A stretch of 26,829 nt of DNA from CAZMOK01 sp964644135 (lineage in GTDB: Bacteria > Bacteroidota > Bacteroidia > Bacteroidales > JAGOPY01): NCBI GenBank assembly GCA_964644135.1, contig CAZXWD010000035.1, positions 1-26,829 of the forward strand, read 5' to 3'. The notes under the pieces are model-generated. The model was not told where the DNA came from and ran no database searches. It saw nothing but the letters and a program-made list of their open reading frames with translations. The stretch's first letter is position 1. The number at the start of each line of letters is the position of its first letter. Shown here in pieces: positions 1 through 7,835 of the stretch. A program made the translations under genes and the position numbers.

Positions 1-51
1 AAAACTATTTCCTTACCTTTATGATGCTGAAAAAACAACGATTATCCCACA

Positions 52-639
52 ATGCCAACAGACCCTACCAGAGAAAAGATCCTCAAAGTTGCCTCCCGCA
101 TCTTCGGGAAATACGGGTTCCAGAAAACCACCATCGATGAGATAGCCCGCACTGCGCACAAGGCCAAAGGATCGGTCTACTATTATTTTACGAGCAAGGA
201 AGACCTTTTCCAGGCCGTGGTAAGCCGCGAAATGGATGTGCTGAAACAGGAATTGCTGAGGGTGACTTCAGAAGACGAAGATTCCACAACTATCATAAAA
301 AATTACCTCCTTACCAGGATGAAAGTGCTTTCCGACGCAGTGAATTACCATGAAACCCTCAAGGCCGATTTTATTGAAACTTTCGAATTCCTCGACGAAA
401 TGCGCTCTGAATTTGATGATTTCGAGGTCGATCTTCTTTCCGGCATCCTGCAAAGAGGTGTAAAAGAAGGGGCATTCACCATCCGGAACGTTAAGAAAAC
501 AGCCCAGGTGATCATCCTGGCAATGAAGGCCATCGAAATACCCTTCTTCCTCCAGGAAAAGATCCACGAGTACGAGGAAACCATTGTAGAACTGCTCGAT
601 ATCCTTATCAGGGGGCTCGAAAAGGATTCAGGTAACTGA
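52..639 (+). CDS. TetR/AcrR-family transcriptional regulator
   Basis: A 195-residue one-domain-plus-ligand-domain repressor. Residues about 8-55 form the TetR helix-turn-helix: an REKILKVA start helix, then TTIDEIA, then KGSVYYYFTSKEDLF, the typical recognition helix and turn. The rest is helical and divergent, as is usual for the ligand-binding and dimerisation part. Length is normal for the family. It sits 135 bp upstream of, and in the same direction as, the RND exporter gene. Between them lies a promoter and a perfect 11-bp inverted repeat at 718-748, which is the expected kind of TetR operator. I infer that it represses the three-gene transport operon downstream. The ligand is unknown. 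Nothing in the 51 bases upstream gives a convincing promoter. Confidence 0.93.
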   Translation: MPTDPTREKILKVASRIFGKYGFQKTTIDEIARTAHKAKGSVYYYFTSKEDLFQAVVSREMDVLKQELLRVTSEDEDSTTIIKNYLLTRMKVLSDAVNYHETLKADFIETFEFLDEMRSEFDDFEVDLLSGILQRGVKEGAFTIRNVKKTAQVIILAMKAIEIPFFLQEKIHEYEETIVELLDILIRGLEKDSGN

Positions 640-678
640 CCCACATTCAGGCCCCAATAATATTTATCCCCTAACCAC

Positions 679-709
679 TTGATAGAAGCTCTTCATTTTT
701 ATAACTTTG
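679..709 (+). promoter_or_regulatory. Bacteroidetes-type promoter of the RND operon
   Basis: A perfect -7 element TAACTTTG at 702-709 is preceded, after 20 bases, by TTG at 679-681. This matches the Bacteroidetes housekeeping sigma pattern (TTTG/TTG, about 19-21 bases, TAnnTTTG). The predicted transcript start near 715-717 falls just before the inverted repeat at 718-748, so a bound repressor would block initiation or clearance. Confidence 0.6.
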
Positions 710-717
710 CATATAAC

Positions 718-748
718 AATCTGACTAAAAAACGTTATTAGTCAGATT
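718..748. promoter_or_regulatory. Perfect inverted repeat, probable TetR operator
   Basis: Left arm AATCTGACTAA (718-728), spacer AAAACGTTA (729-737), right arm TTAGTCAGATT (738-748). The arms are 11 bp and exact. It lies between the promoter at 679-709 and the start codon at 775, downstream of a TetR gene. Known TetR-family operators are palindromes of this size placed at or just after the start of transcription. An RNA hairpin role is possible but there is no T-run after it, so a terminator is unlikely. Confidence 0.65.
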
Positions 749-774
749 ATACTTATTAGCCAAATTTATCCTTC

Positions 775-3036
775 TTGAAAAAAGCAGCAAAAAATATCAT
801 AAAATACCGTAAGGCAATATTCTACATTACTATTGTCCTCACACTGGCAGGGGCCTACTTCATGAAAGACCTGGAGGTGGACCCCGACGTGTTCAACTAC
901 CTTCCTGAAGATGACCCAGCAGCCTCGCTTTTCAATGAAATAGGCCGGACATACGGGGGTAATTACATTGCAATGATAGGATTGGAGACGGATGATGTTT
1001 TTTCAAGGGAAATGCTGGTAAAGATCAGGGACCTCACCGATTCGCTTGAGGTGATGCAAGGTGTGAGTACCGTTACCAGTCTGACCAATGTGATCGATAT
1101 AAAGGACTCCGAATGGGGAATAGAAATAGGAAAACTGGTTGACCCCTGGGATCTTCCCGGAGAAAAAGAGGAGCTCGACAGCCTTAAAAACTATACGCTT
1201 TCACAGGAAATGTACCGCGGTTCCCTGGTATCAGAAGATACCACCTTTACCGCGATAATGGTGAGGATAACAGAAGGGACTGATAAGATAGAGGTCGCTG
1301 GCAGGATCAGGTCATTCATTTCGGAACAACTGCCTTCAGATAAGGTGTATTATGCCGGGATACCCTTTACCTTGCTCAGCCTGGCCGATATAATCCTTGG
1401 CGACCTGCTGTTCCTCACACCCATCACGGCCCTGGTGATCATAATTATCCTTTTCTTCGGGTTCAGATCGTGGCGCGGTGTACTGCTTCCGCTGGTAACC
1501 GTTGGCTTCAGCACGGTCTGGGCAATGGGGCTAATGGGACTCATGAACATCCGGCTTTCCATAATCTCCGATGTGATCCCCGTGATACTGCTGGCAGTGG
1601 GCAGCGCCTATACCATCCACGTTATAAACCGGATCAGGGAAACCCCTGGAGAAAACCTGCGCGAACGGATAGAGGCTTCGCTGGCCTATATAATAATCCC
1701 GGTTATCATGGCCTCGGTAACCACAATGATAGGTTTTCTTTCCTTCATCTTTGGCTCTTACCTCACCCTTATCAGCACCTTCGGGATCTTCACGGCAGCA
1801 GGCGTAGGCTTTGCCCTTATCCTGTCAGTCACTTTTGCACCTGCCTTCCTCGCCATGTTCCCCGGTAAGGGTCACGACCACGTATTCGAAAAAAAAGAAA
1901 ATACCCCGGATCTTTCAGGCAAAATACTGAAAAAAACAGAAAACCTTGTACTGAATAAACCCAATTCGATCATAGCATTCTGGGCTTTTATCATGCTTAT
2001 AGGCATTGCCGGTATACTGATGATAGAGAGGAAAGTGGATATGATCGACTATTTCAAGGATAGCGATCCCCTTCATGTTTCAGAATACCTTTTCCGTGAT
2101 AAGTTCGGCGGTTCTTTTCCGGTATACGTCAAGGTTGAGGGGGATATGCAATCGCCCGGGGTGCTTGAAAAAATGGATTCCGCTGCCTCTTATATGGAAA
2201 GCCACCCCAACATAACCCAGACCCAGAGCATTGCCGACCTGATCAAAGAGATGAACGACATCATGGAAGAAGGCGAAACCATTCCCGGTGAAAAGGCAAA
2301 AATAGAACAGCTCTGGATCCTCCTGCAGGGACAGGACATTATGGAGCAACTCGTCAATTACGACCTTGACGGGGGCCTTATCTCAGGCACCTTCAATACC
2401 GGTGATGTGGAGGTTATGGATGCCTTTGTAAAAGACATGAAGGACTATCTGGAAAAGAACAGCACAGAAAATTGCCGGATGACCCTCACCGGATTGCCGA
2501 GCCTTTACCTGAAAATTGACAGGAGCATTATAAGCAGCCAGTTCCAGTCGTTGGCCTATGCACTTTTACTTGTGTTCATCGTAGTGTCAATACTGCTGCG
2601 GTCTGTCAGGAGCGGAGGATACAGCCTGGTCCCCATAATTACCACGCTGGTAGTTCTTTTCGGCTTTATGGGGCTTACGGGAATACCGCTCGATATCGCC
2701 ACCGTCCTTGTCGGCAGTGTATCCATAGGGATCGGTGTGGATTACGCAATTCACATGGTAACACACCTGAATTACGAGATGAACCGCAAAGGCCGGATGG
2801 AGCATGCTGTATCACATGCCATGAGCATAACCGGCAGGTCGATCATATTGAACGTTCTTGCCGTCTCGCTGGGCTTCCTGGTATTGTTGCTGTCGAACCT
2901 CGTCCCGCTGCAAAGGTTCGGGTTGCTGGTGGCAGTGACAATGCTGACATCGGCCCTTGCCGCATTAACCCTGCTGCCGGCAGTAATGCTGAAAGTACAT
3001 CATTCAAAGACCAAACAAAAAAACATTAAGCCATGA
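775..3036 (+). CDS. RND/MMPL-family inner-membrane exporter (HAE3-like)
   Basis: A 753-residue polytopic protein with the duplicated RND layout. TM1 is at about 13-30, followed by a periplasmic loop starting with VDPDVFNYLPEDDPAA. A TM cluster follows at about 205-375, then TM7 near 400-418, a second periplasmic loop, and a second TM cluster at about 590-745. The second cluster holds GVDYAIH (about 653-659), the proton-relay motif of MMPL/RND pumps. The matching place in the first cluster reads GSAYTIH, without the Asp, as seen in some exporters of this subfamily. The start is TTG. An in-frame TAG at 757-759 lies just upstream and the next ATG falls after TM1. The stop overlaps the next start by 4 bp (ATGA), so the genes are translationally coupled. 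No membrane-fusion protein or TolC-like gene is nearby. It probably exports a hydrophobic or lipid-like molecule, but the substrate is unknown. Confidence 0.9.
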   Translation: MKKAAKNIIKYRKAIFYITIVLTLAGAYFMKDLEVDPDVFNYLPEDDPAASLFNEIGRTYGGNYIAMIGLETDDVFSREMLVKIRDLTDSLEVMQGVSTVTSLTNVIDIKDSEWGIEIGKLVDPWDLPGEKEELDSLKNYTLSQEMYRGSLVSEDTTFTAIMVRITEGTDKIEVAGRIRSFISEQLPSDKVYYAGIPFTLLSLADIILGDLLFLTPITALVIIIILFFGFRSWRGVLLPLVTVGFSTVWAMGLMGLMNIRLSIISDVIPVILLAVGSAYTIHVINRIRETPGENLRERIEASLAYIIIPVIMASVTTMIGFLSFIFGSYLTLISTFGIFTAAGVGFALILSVTFAPAFLAMFPGKGHDHVFEKKENTPDLSGKILKKTENLVLNKPNSIIAFWAFIMLIGIAGILMIERKVDMIDYFKDSDPLHVSEYLFRDKFGGSFPVYVKVEGDMQSPGVLEKMDSAASYMESHPNITQTQSIADLIKEMNDIMEEGETIPGEKAKIEQLWILLQGQDIMEQLVNYDLDGGLISGTFNTGDVEVMDAFVKDMKDYLEKNSTENCRMTLTGLPSLYLKIDRSIISSQFQSLAYALLLVFIVVSILLRSVRSGGYSLVPIITTLVVLFGFMGLTGIPLDIATVLVGSVSIGIGVDYAIHMVTHLNYEMNRKGRMEHAVSHAMSITGRSIILNVLAVSLGFLVLLLSNLVPLQRFGLLVAVTMLTSALAALTLLPAVMLKVHHSKTKQKNIKP

Positions 3037-3764
3037 AAAAGATAATAACAATACTTGCAACATCATTATTAATGATTACCGGGGGATATTCTCAGAATGC
3101 CGAAACCATACTGAAATTGTCCGATTCGGTAACCTATGCACCGGACGACCAGGTGAACGAGGTGAGGATGATCCTCACCGATAAAAAAGACAGGACACAG
3201 GAAAGGAGTGCCGTTGGCTTGCAAATGGGAACTGATTACAGGCTGTTCCGCTTCACGGCCCCTGCTTCGCAGGAAGGGATCGCCTTTTTATCCCTGCCGG
3301 ATGATGTGATGTACCTCTACCTTCCTGCCTATAACAAAGCCAGGAGGATCGCATCGCATATCAAGAACCAGGGCTTTGCAGGCACCGACCTCACCTATGA
3401 AGACATGGAGGCAGTGCCCATGCATGAAAAGTATGACCCAACACTTATTGAGGAAAACGAAAAGGGATACCTGCTTGAGCTCGTACCGAAACCTGAAAGA
3501 AAGTCTGATTATTCAAAGATGGTTACCCTGGTCGATAAGGAAAATTATATGATCCTTCAGAGTGACTATTATGATAAAGGCGGTAACAAGGTGAAAGTCA
3601 TGAAAAACGATGAAATCGAGAACATCGACGGTTTCTGGATAATTACTGACCTTACGATGACCGACCTGAAAAAAGACCATTCCACAAGGATGATCTTTGA
3701 CAATGTAAAGGTGAATACAGGATTGACGGAAGATGATTTCAGCGTAAGAAAACTTACAAGATAA
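3033..3764 (+). CDS. LolA-like outer membrane lipoprotein-sorting family protein
   Basis: A 243-residue secreted protein. Residues 1-20 are a signal peptide ending before NAE. The body has the LolA-like domain found in 'outer membrane lipoprotein-sorting' proteins: DYRLFRFTAPASQEGIAFL, then MYLYLPAYNKARRI, then DLTYEDM, then a C-terminal half with YYDKGGNKVKVM and a final VNTGLTEDDF. This half-barrel fold in LolA/LolB carries acyl chains across the periplasm. The family here is distinct from true LolA, so the cargo need not be a lipoprotein. It overlaps the RND gene by 4 bp and is followed after 23 bp by the barrel gene. I infer that it is the periplasmic carrier linking the pump to the outer membrane. 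Confidence 0.85.
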   Translation: MKKIITILATSLLMITGGYSQNAETILKLSDSVTYAPDDQVNEVRMILTDKKDRTQERSAVGLQMGTDYRLFRFTAPASQEGIAFLSLPDDVMYLYLPAYNKARRIASHIKNQGFAGTDLTYEDMEAVPMHEKYDPTLIEENEKGYLLELVPKPERKSDYSKMVTLVDKENYMILQSDYYDKGGNKVKVMKNDEIENIDGFWIITDLTMTDLKKDHSTRMIFDNVKVNTGLTEDDFSVRKLTR

Positions 3765-3776
3765 CACTGAAAAAAG

Positions 3777-3782
3777 AGGAGG
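3777..3782 (+). promoter_or_regulatory. Perfect Shine-Dalgarno AGGAGG
   Basis: AGGAGG sits 5 bases before the ATG at 3788. Most Bacteroidetes genes lack a usable Shine-Dalgarno sequence, so a consensus site here is unusual. It supports the chosen start and suggests independent, strong initiation of the barrel gene within the operon. Confidence 0.45.
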
Positions 3783-3787
3783 AAGAG

Positions 3788-5152
3788 ATGGATTTTACAA
3801 GGATGTTTTACAGGTTATTTATGCTAGTGCTTTTTTTCTGTTGCCTGACTAACGTGTCAAGATCGCAGGACAAAGGCCTCGATATAGGGGGCGAAATATA
3901 TATTGATCACAGGGTAAGGACAGAAACAGGCGACTGGTCGTGGAACGAGAACAGGCTGGACCTTGAGCTGGAAAAGAGGTTCCAGTCAAAAGCCAAATTC
4001 TACGGGAATGTCTGGTTACGCTCATTCGGATTTCCGTTCCTGACAAAGACAGAACAGCTTTTCAATAAAGATGCTGTATCGCCCTATAACCTTGAGATCA
4101 GGGAAGCTTATGTTGAATTGTATGATTTCCTTCTGAAAAGGCTCGATGTAAAAATAGGGCGGCAGCGGATAGCCTGGGGTACCGGCGACCGTATTAATCC
4201 CACCGATAATCTCAATCCCGACGACCTTGAGGATATCTGGGATTTCGGAAGACACCTTGGGTCTGACGGCATCAGGATAAGGTATTATTTCTCTGATTTC
4301 AATATTGAACTGGATTACCTGCCTTTTTTCAGGCCGGCTGTGCTACCCAGGGGCGACTGGGCAGATGCCCTGATGCCATCTTTCGATTTTCCCCGGGAAG
4401 TTGTAGTGAGGAACATCACTGATTCATTGTCGATGCCTGCCTATTCACTGGGTGAAAGCAGTACGTACGGGGTAAAGTTCGGCGGATTCCTTGCCGGCTA
4501 CGATTTTTCGCTCAGTTATGTTTACGGTCGTGATGATCTCCCCATCCAGTATTATAATACAGTATCCCTGGTTAACCCGCAGGGTGTAATCGATATAAAA
4601 AGTGAACTGTACTACCCCAGGCAGCATGTCTTCGGCGCCGACCTGGCGGGAGCTATCGGCAGGGTTGGCATATGGGGGGAAGTTGGCATTTTTCTTCCGG
4701 ATAAAGAAATTGTGATGACCACCAATCTTGATGAACTGGGGATGCCTTCAATGGATTCAACAGTGCTGAAAAAAGAACCCTTTGTAAAATATGTGATCGG
4801 GCTCGACTATACCTTCCGGGACGGGTCCTATTTCAACACGCAGTTTTTCCACGGCTTCGTAAATGAACGCGGGAAGGGGAACCTGAATGACTACCTGATG
4901 GTGAACTGGGAGAAATGGCTCTTCAACCGGAAGCTCAGGATAAATCCTTTAACAGGTGCCTTCATTGTGGGCGATTGGGATGATATCGGAGGTAATTACG
5001 CCTGGATCTATTACCCTTCCATCACTTACAAACCGAACATAAACACAGAGATATCGCTGGGTGGCAGGATCATCGACGGTGAGGGGGATAACACTTTTTC
5101 ACTGGTCAGTAAGAAGGATGAGGTTTACCTGTCAGTGAAGTTCAGTTTTTGA
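3788..5152 (+). CDS. Outer-membrane beta-barrel protein, DUF1302-like
   Basis: A 454-residue predicted barrel. Residues 1-26 are a signal peptide ending at SRSQ. The rest shows alternating-residue beta strands and ends in the aromatic strand VYLSVKFSF, typical of BAM-inserted barrels. The segment KIGRQRIAWGTGDRINPTDNLNP (about 121-143, written here over two strands) and the following DDLEDIWDFGR resemble the conserved core of DUF1302-type proteins, where a GRQ..WG..D..NP.D pattern is typical. DUF1302-like barrels recur beside MMPL pumps and LolA-like or DUF1329 proteins in other phyla, as I recall. I infer that it is the outer-membrane receiver or exit of the transport route. Substrate and pore properties are not visible. 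It is the last gene of the operon, with no + strand terminator seen. Confidence 0.75.
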   Translation: MDFTRMFYRLFMLVLFFCCLTNVSRSQDKGLDIGGEIYIDHRVRTETGDWSWNENRLDLELEKRFQSKAKFYGNVWLRSFGFPFLTKTEQLFNKDAVSPYNLEIREAYVELYDFLLKRLDVKIGRQRIAWGTGDRINPTDNLNPDDLEDIWDFGRHLGSDGIRIRYYFSDFNIELDYLPFFRPAVLPRGDWADALMPSFDFPREVVVRNITDSLSMPAYSLGESSTYGVKFGGFLAGYDFSLSYVYGRDDLPIQYYNTVSLVNPQGVIDIKSELYYPRQHVFGADLAGAIGRVGIWGEVGIFLPDKEIVMTTNLDELGMPSMDSTVLKKEPFVKYVIGLDYTFRDGSYFNTQFFHGFVNERGKGNLNDYLMVNWEKWLFNRKLRINPLTGAFIVGDWDDIGGNYAWIYYPSITYKPNINTEISLGGRIIDGEGDNTFSLVSKKDEVYLSVKFSF

Positions 5153-5160
5153 TAAGGGAC

Positions 5161-5188
5161 AAAAAAAATCCCGCCGGGGAGGCGGGAT
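5161..5188 (-). terminator. Rho-independent terminator of the fasciclin gene
   Basis: Stem ATCCCGCC (5168-5175), loop GGGGA, stem GGCGGGAT (5181-5188). On the minus strand the stem is followed directly by eight T (5168-5161 region), so it terminates the fasciclin transcript 46 bases after its stop. On the plus strand there is no T-run, so it may stop the barrel transcript only weakly. Confidence 0.85.
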
Positions 5189-5233
5189 CTAACCAAAAAT
5201 CTGTAATCATGAAAAGTTTTACGCATTAATATC

Positions 5234-6184
5234 TTAGTCGTCTTCAGGGATAATGACCTGGTCGATAACGTGGACCACACCATTGGCACCCTGGACGTCG
5301 GTAGCTACAACATTGGCGCTGCCGTTAAGGGTAACACCCATATTGCTTACTTCGATTTCGATATCGTCATCATCATTGAGTGTAGGTACTGTTGTAGTCG
5401 TAACTTCAGAAGCCATAATGTTTCCTTCAACAACATGATAAAGCAGGATCGGTGTCAGGTCGTCGGCTGAAAGATCATCTATACCCGAAATTTCAAGGGC
5501 CGCAAAAAGGTCTTCAAAAGCCTGGTTTGTGGGTGCGAACACTGTAAAGGGTCCCGGTGCCATAAGAGCATCAACAAGACCAGCCTTTACAACAGCTTCC
5601 ACGAGTATACTGAATCCCGGATTCTGAATGGCAATATCTACAACTGTAGGTGGAAGTATGACCTTATCAACAACATGAATAACACCATTTGATGCATCTA
5701 CATCGGCAGTGGTAACAGTAACATTACTGTTTATCATGACGTTGCTGCCAACTTCAACAAAAACTACAATCCCCTTTCCATCTTCAGTATCATCACTAAG
5801 CGTTTCGATGTAACCCGTTGCAAGGTCAGAGGATTTGGCTTCAGCGCCTACTACATGATAAAGAAGGATTGGTGTAAGTGCTTCTTTTGAAAGGTCTTCA
5901 ACACCGTTTACACCCAGTGCATTGAACAACTCATTGAAAGCTGCGTTTGTAGGAGCGAAAACTGTAAATGAGCCTGTTCCGTCAAGAGTCGAAACAAGGT
6001 CTGCTTTAACAAGGGCGTCAACCAGTATGCTGAACTGCGGATCATCGGAAGCAATAGCTGCAATGCTCTTCTCTTCCGGCATATTGTTCATATCGTCATC
6101 TTCTTCCTTATCACAAGAAGTAAGAAAGAAAGAGGTAGCGAATAAAAGTGCTACGATTGGAAATAACCTGCTAATTTTTTTCAT
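5234..6184 (-). CDS. Two-domain fasciclin (FAS1) lipoprotein, probably surface-exposed
   Basis: A 316-residue protein with a lipoprotein signal peptide ending in the lipobox LTSC (Cys24). The Cys is followed by DKEEDDD, which fits the acidic lipoprotein export signal of Bacteroidetes and suggests the cell surface. Two FAS1 domains follow at about 41-178 and 181-314. Each has the H1 motif (FTVFAPTNAAFNEL, FTVFAPTNQAFEDL) and the H2 motif (NGVIHVVDKVILP, NGVVHVIDQVIIP). The two domains are clearly an internal duplication. FAS1 domains mediate adhesion or bind extracellular polymers and small ligands; the partner is unknown. It is a single gene with its own terminator at 5161-5188. No TAnnTTTG promoter is visible upstream. 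A TTGAGA-N16-TATAAT arrangement exists on the minus strand near 6203-6230 but is not the usual pattern for this phylum. Confidence 0.92.
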   Translation of the reverse strand: MKKISRLFPIVALLFATSFFLTSCDKEEDDDMNNMPEEKSIAAIASDDPQFSILVDALVKADLVSTLDGTGSFTVFAPTNAAFNELFNALGVNGVEDLSKEALTPILLYHVVGAEAKSSDLATGYIETLSDDTEDGKGIVVFVEVGSNVMINSNVTVTTADVDASNGVIHVVDKVILPPTVVDIAIQNPGFSILVEAVVKAGLVDALMAPGPFTVFAPTNQAFEDLFAALEISGIDDLSADDLTPILLYHVVEGNIMASEVTTTTVPTLNDDDDIEIEVSNMGVTLNGSANVVATDVQGANGVVHVIDQVIIPEDD

Positions 6185-6262
6185 TTTGTTTAATTTTTAA
6201 TTTAATAGATTATACATTTAATTATTAATTTCTCAAGTCTATTTGATTGAATTGATGACTAG

Positions 6263-6301
6263 TAAACATATAAACATCTGTTTATGTTCATATTTTGTTT
6301 A
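6263..6301. repeat. Cluster of TAAACA/TGTTTA half-sites with a 7-bp palindrome
   Basis: TAAACA occurs at 6263-6268 and 6271-6276, and its complement TGTTTA at 6279-6284 and 6296-6301. The inner pair forms the palindrome ATAAACA-TC-TGTTTAT (6270-6285). It lies in the AT-rich divergent spacer (6185-6468) between the fasciclin gene and the propeller gene, where an operator would be expected. The rest of that spacer shows no other clear signal. Confidence 0.35.
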
Positions 6302-6468
6302 TTTATTATCTGATTTCGTTAAACATTTTTTCTAGCCTTATACTAAAATACAGCCAGGAGCACAGCTCATGGTCCTTATCCAAATCATTCATGAAAACTG
6401 ATCAGAATTACCCTAATTCACGTTTCACTATTCACGGCCCACTGATAAGATTTTATACCTTTATCTTA

Positions 6469-7791
6469 ATGATTCAGTTTATAAAAAAGCACAGCCTTCT
6501 TATTATATCACTACTTATGTCGGTGAATGCTGTTTCCCAGGGAAGCTGGGAAAAACTTGACACACCGGTCAATGTATTCCTAAGAGCACTGGATTTCAGC
6601 GACAGCGTTACAGGCTGGGCCGTGGGTGATTCAGGCACCATAATCCATACGGGCAACGGAGGTTTGACCTGGGAAGTACAGGAAAGCCAGATTGACCACC
6701 AGATTGTGGATATATATTTCCTCGACGGCGAAAAAGGCTGGGCCATAGCACAGAATTATACTTCACAGCCCTACGGCACGATCATCCTGAAAACAGATGA
6801 TGCCGGGGAAAACTGGGAAGAGGAAAATTATCCAGAAGAGAACATTTTCATGAACTGCATCCTGTTCCTCGATTCACTGAACGGATGGATGGGCGGCAGT
6901 CCGCATGCCATAGTAAACACCACCGACGGAGGCGAAACCTGGCAGCAAGCTACTGTGGATACCAGTACCCTGGCTTTCTTTCCGGTGCTCAGCATCCAAT
7001 TCTGGGATGAGCAATACGGGTATGCCAGCGGCGGGGTTTTCGATATAGCCGGAGTAACATGGAGGACGTCAGACGGGGGAGCGAACTGGTATGCCATCGA
7101 TGTTTCAGACGCACCGGCCGATGAGGTGCACGAACTGTATCTGTTCGACTCTATCAACGTGATAGGCATTGGCGGCGACCCCGACTTTGCCTTTGGCGCA
7201 GCAGTCATCCGGACCAATGATGGAGGAATGAACTGGGATTATGAGGAAATCGGCATCCAGGGAAACGGGTTCGACATCGATTTCAGGACTTCTGACCATG
7301 CATGGGCACCAATGGGGCCCCAGCGGGCTCTTATCTACAGCACCGATGCTGGCGACACCTGGACATTAATAGATTCCCCGGAAAATACAGAAATATACGA
7401 GATCGCTTTCCCTGATTCACTGCATGGATATGCTGCCGGAAGGAACGGGGCTTTTCTGAAGTACATCCCTCCCACCGGGGTCCCGGTTAATGAGCCTGGC
7501 GGGGAAGTTCCCTTATTCAGGCTTGAGCAGAATTATCCCAATCCCTTTCGGGGATTAACAATTATCGATTATCGACTATCAATTAAAGGGTCTGTTAAAC
7601 TTGAGGTCTTTGATTCTCAGGGTATGTTGGTCCGTACTCTTGCAGAGGGGCCAAAGCAGCCGGGTGATTATGAAATTGTTTTTGACGGAATTGGCCTCCC
7701 TCCAGGCCTTTATTTCTATCAATTATCAGTACATTCTTCTGTTAATGGAGACATTAGCTCAGAAATGAGAAAAATGGTCCTCAAGCCATGA
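6469..7791 (+). CDS. Secreted Ycf48-like beta-propeller with T9SS sorting domain
   Basis: With the start at 6469 the protein has 440 residues and begins with a good signal peptide (MIQFIKKHSLLIISLLMS, cleavage near AVSQ). The reading frame is open back to 6295, but that extension has no secretion signal and reads like translated spacer. The middle consists of Ycf48/BNR-type propeller repeats: GWAVGDSGTIIHTGNGGLTW, GWMGGSPHAIVNTTDGGETW, ASGG..WRTSDGGANW, RTNDGGMNW, YSTDAGDTW. The last 90 residues or so, from QNYPNPF to KMVLKP, are a type A T9SS C-terminal domain, so the protein is exported and either released or anchored at the surface. The ligand is unknown. It converges on another T9SS propeller at 7836-9464. 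The 3' end from about 7550 is more AT-rich than the rest. Confidence 0.85.
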   Translation: MIQFIKKHSLLIISLLMSVNAVSQGSWEKLDTPVNVFLRALDFSDSVTGWAVGDSGTIIHTGNGGLTWEVQESQIDHQIVDIYFLDGEKGWAIAQNYTSQPYGTIILKTDDAGENWEEENYPEENIFMNCILFLDSLNGWMGGSPHAIVNTTDGGETWQQATVDTSTLAFFPVLSIQFWDEQYGYASGGVFDIAGVTWRTSDGGANWYAIDVSDAPADEVHELYLFDSINVIGIGGDPDFAFGAAVIRTNDGGMNWDYEEIGIQGNGFDIDFRTSDHAWAPMGPQRALIYSTDAGDTWTLIDSPENTEIYEIAFPDSLHGYAAGRNGAFLKYIPPTGVPVNEPGGEVPLFRLEQNYPNPFRGLTIIDYRLSIKGSVKLEVFDSQGMLVRTLAEGPKQPGDYEIVFDGIGLPPGLYFYQLSVHSSVNGDISSEMRKMVLKP

Positions 7792-7835
7792 AAACATAGA
7801 ACACGGATTAAGCGGATGTTCGCAGATTGTTCCGG
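7792..7835. repeat. Convergent spacer with degenerate CGGATTAAGCGGAT-type repeat
   Basis: The 44 bases between two convergent genes contain GAACACGGATTAAGCGGATG and then TTCGCAGATTG, a degenerate short-period repeat (CGGATTAAG, CGGATGTTCG, CAGATTG). No stem with a T-run is present, so no terminator can be assigned. Confidence 0.3.

Noticed and set aside
1470..1868. Open frame of 132 codons inside the RND exporter gene
   Set aside because: It is a shadow of the exporter in another frame; the exporter frame has clear RND motifs and this one has no family resemblance.
6295..6468. N-terminal extension of the Ycf48-like protein
   Set aside because: The frame is open, but the extension hides the signal peptide in the middle and reads like AT-rich spacer; the ATG at 6469 gives a normal secreted protein.
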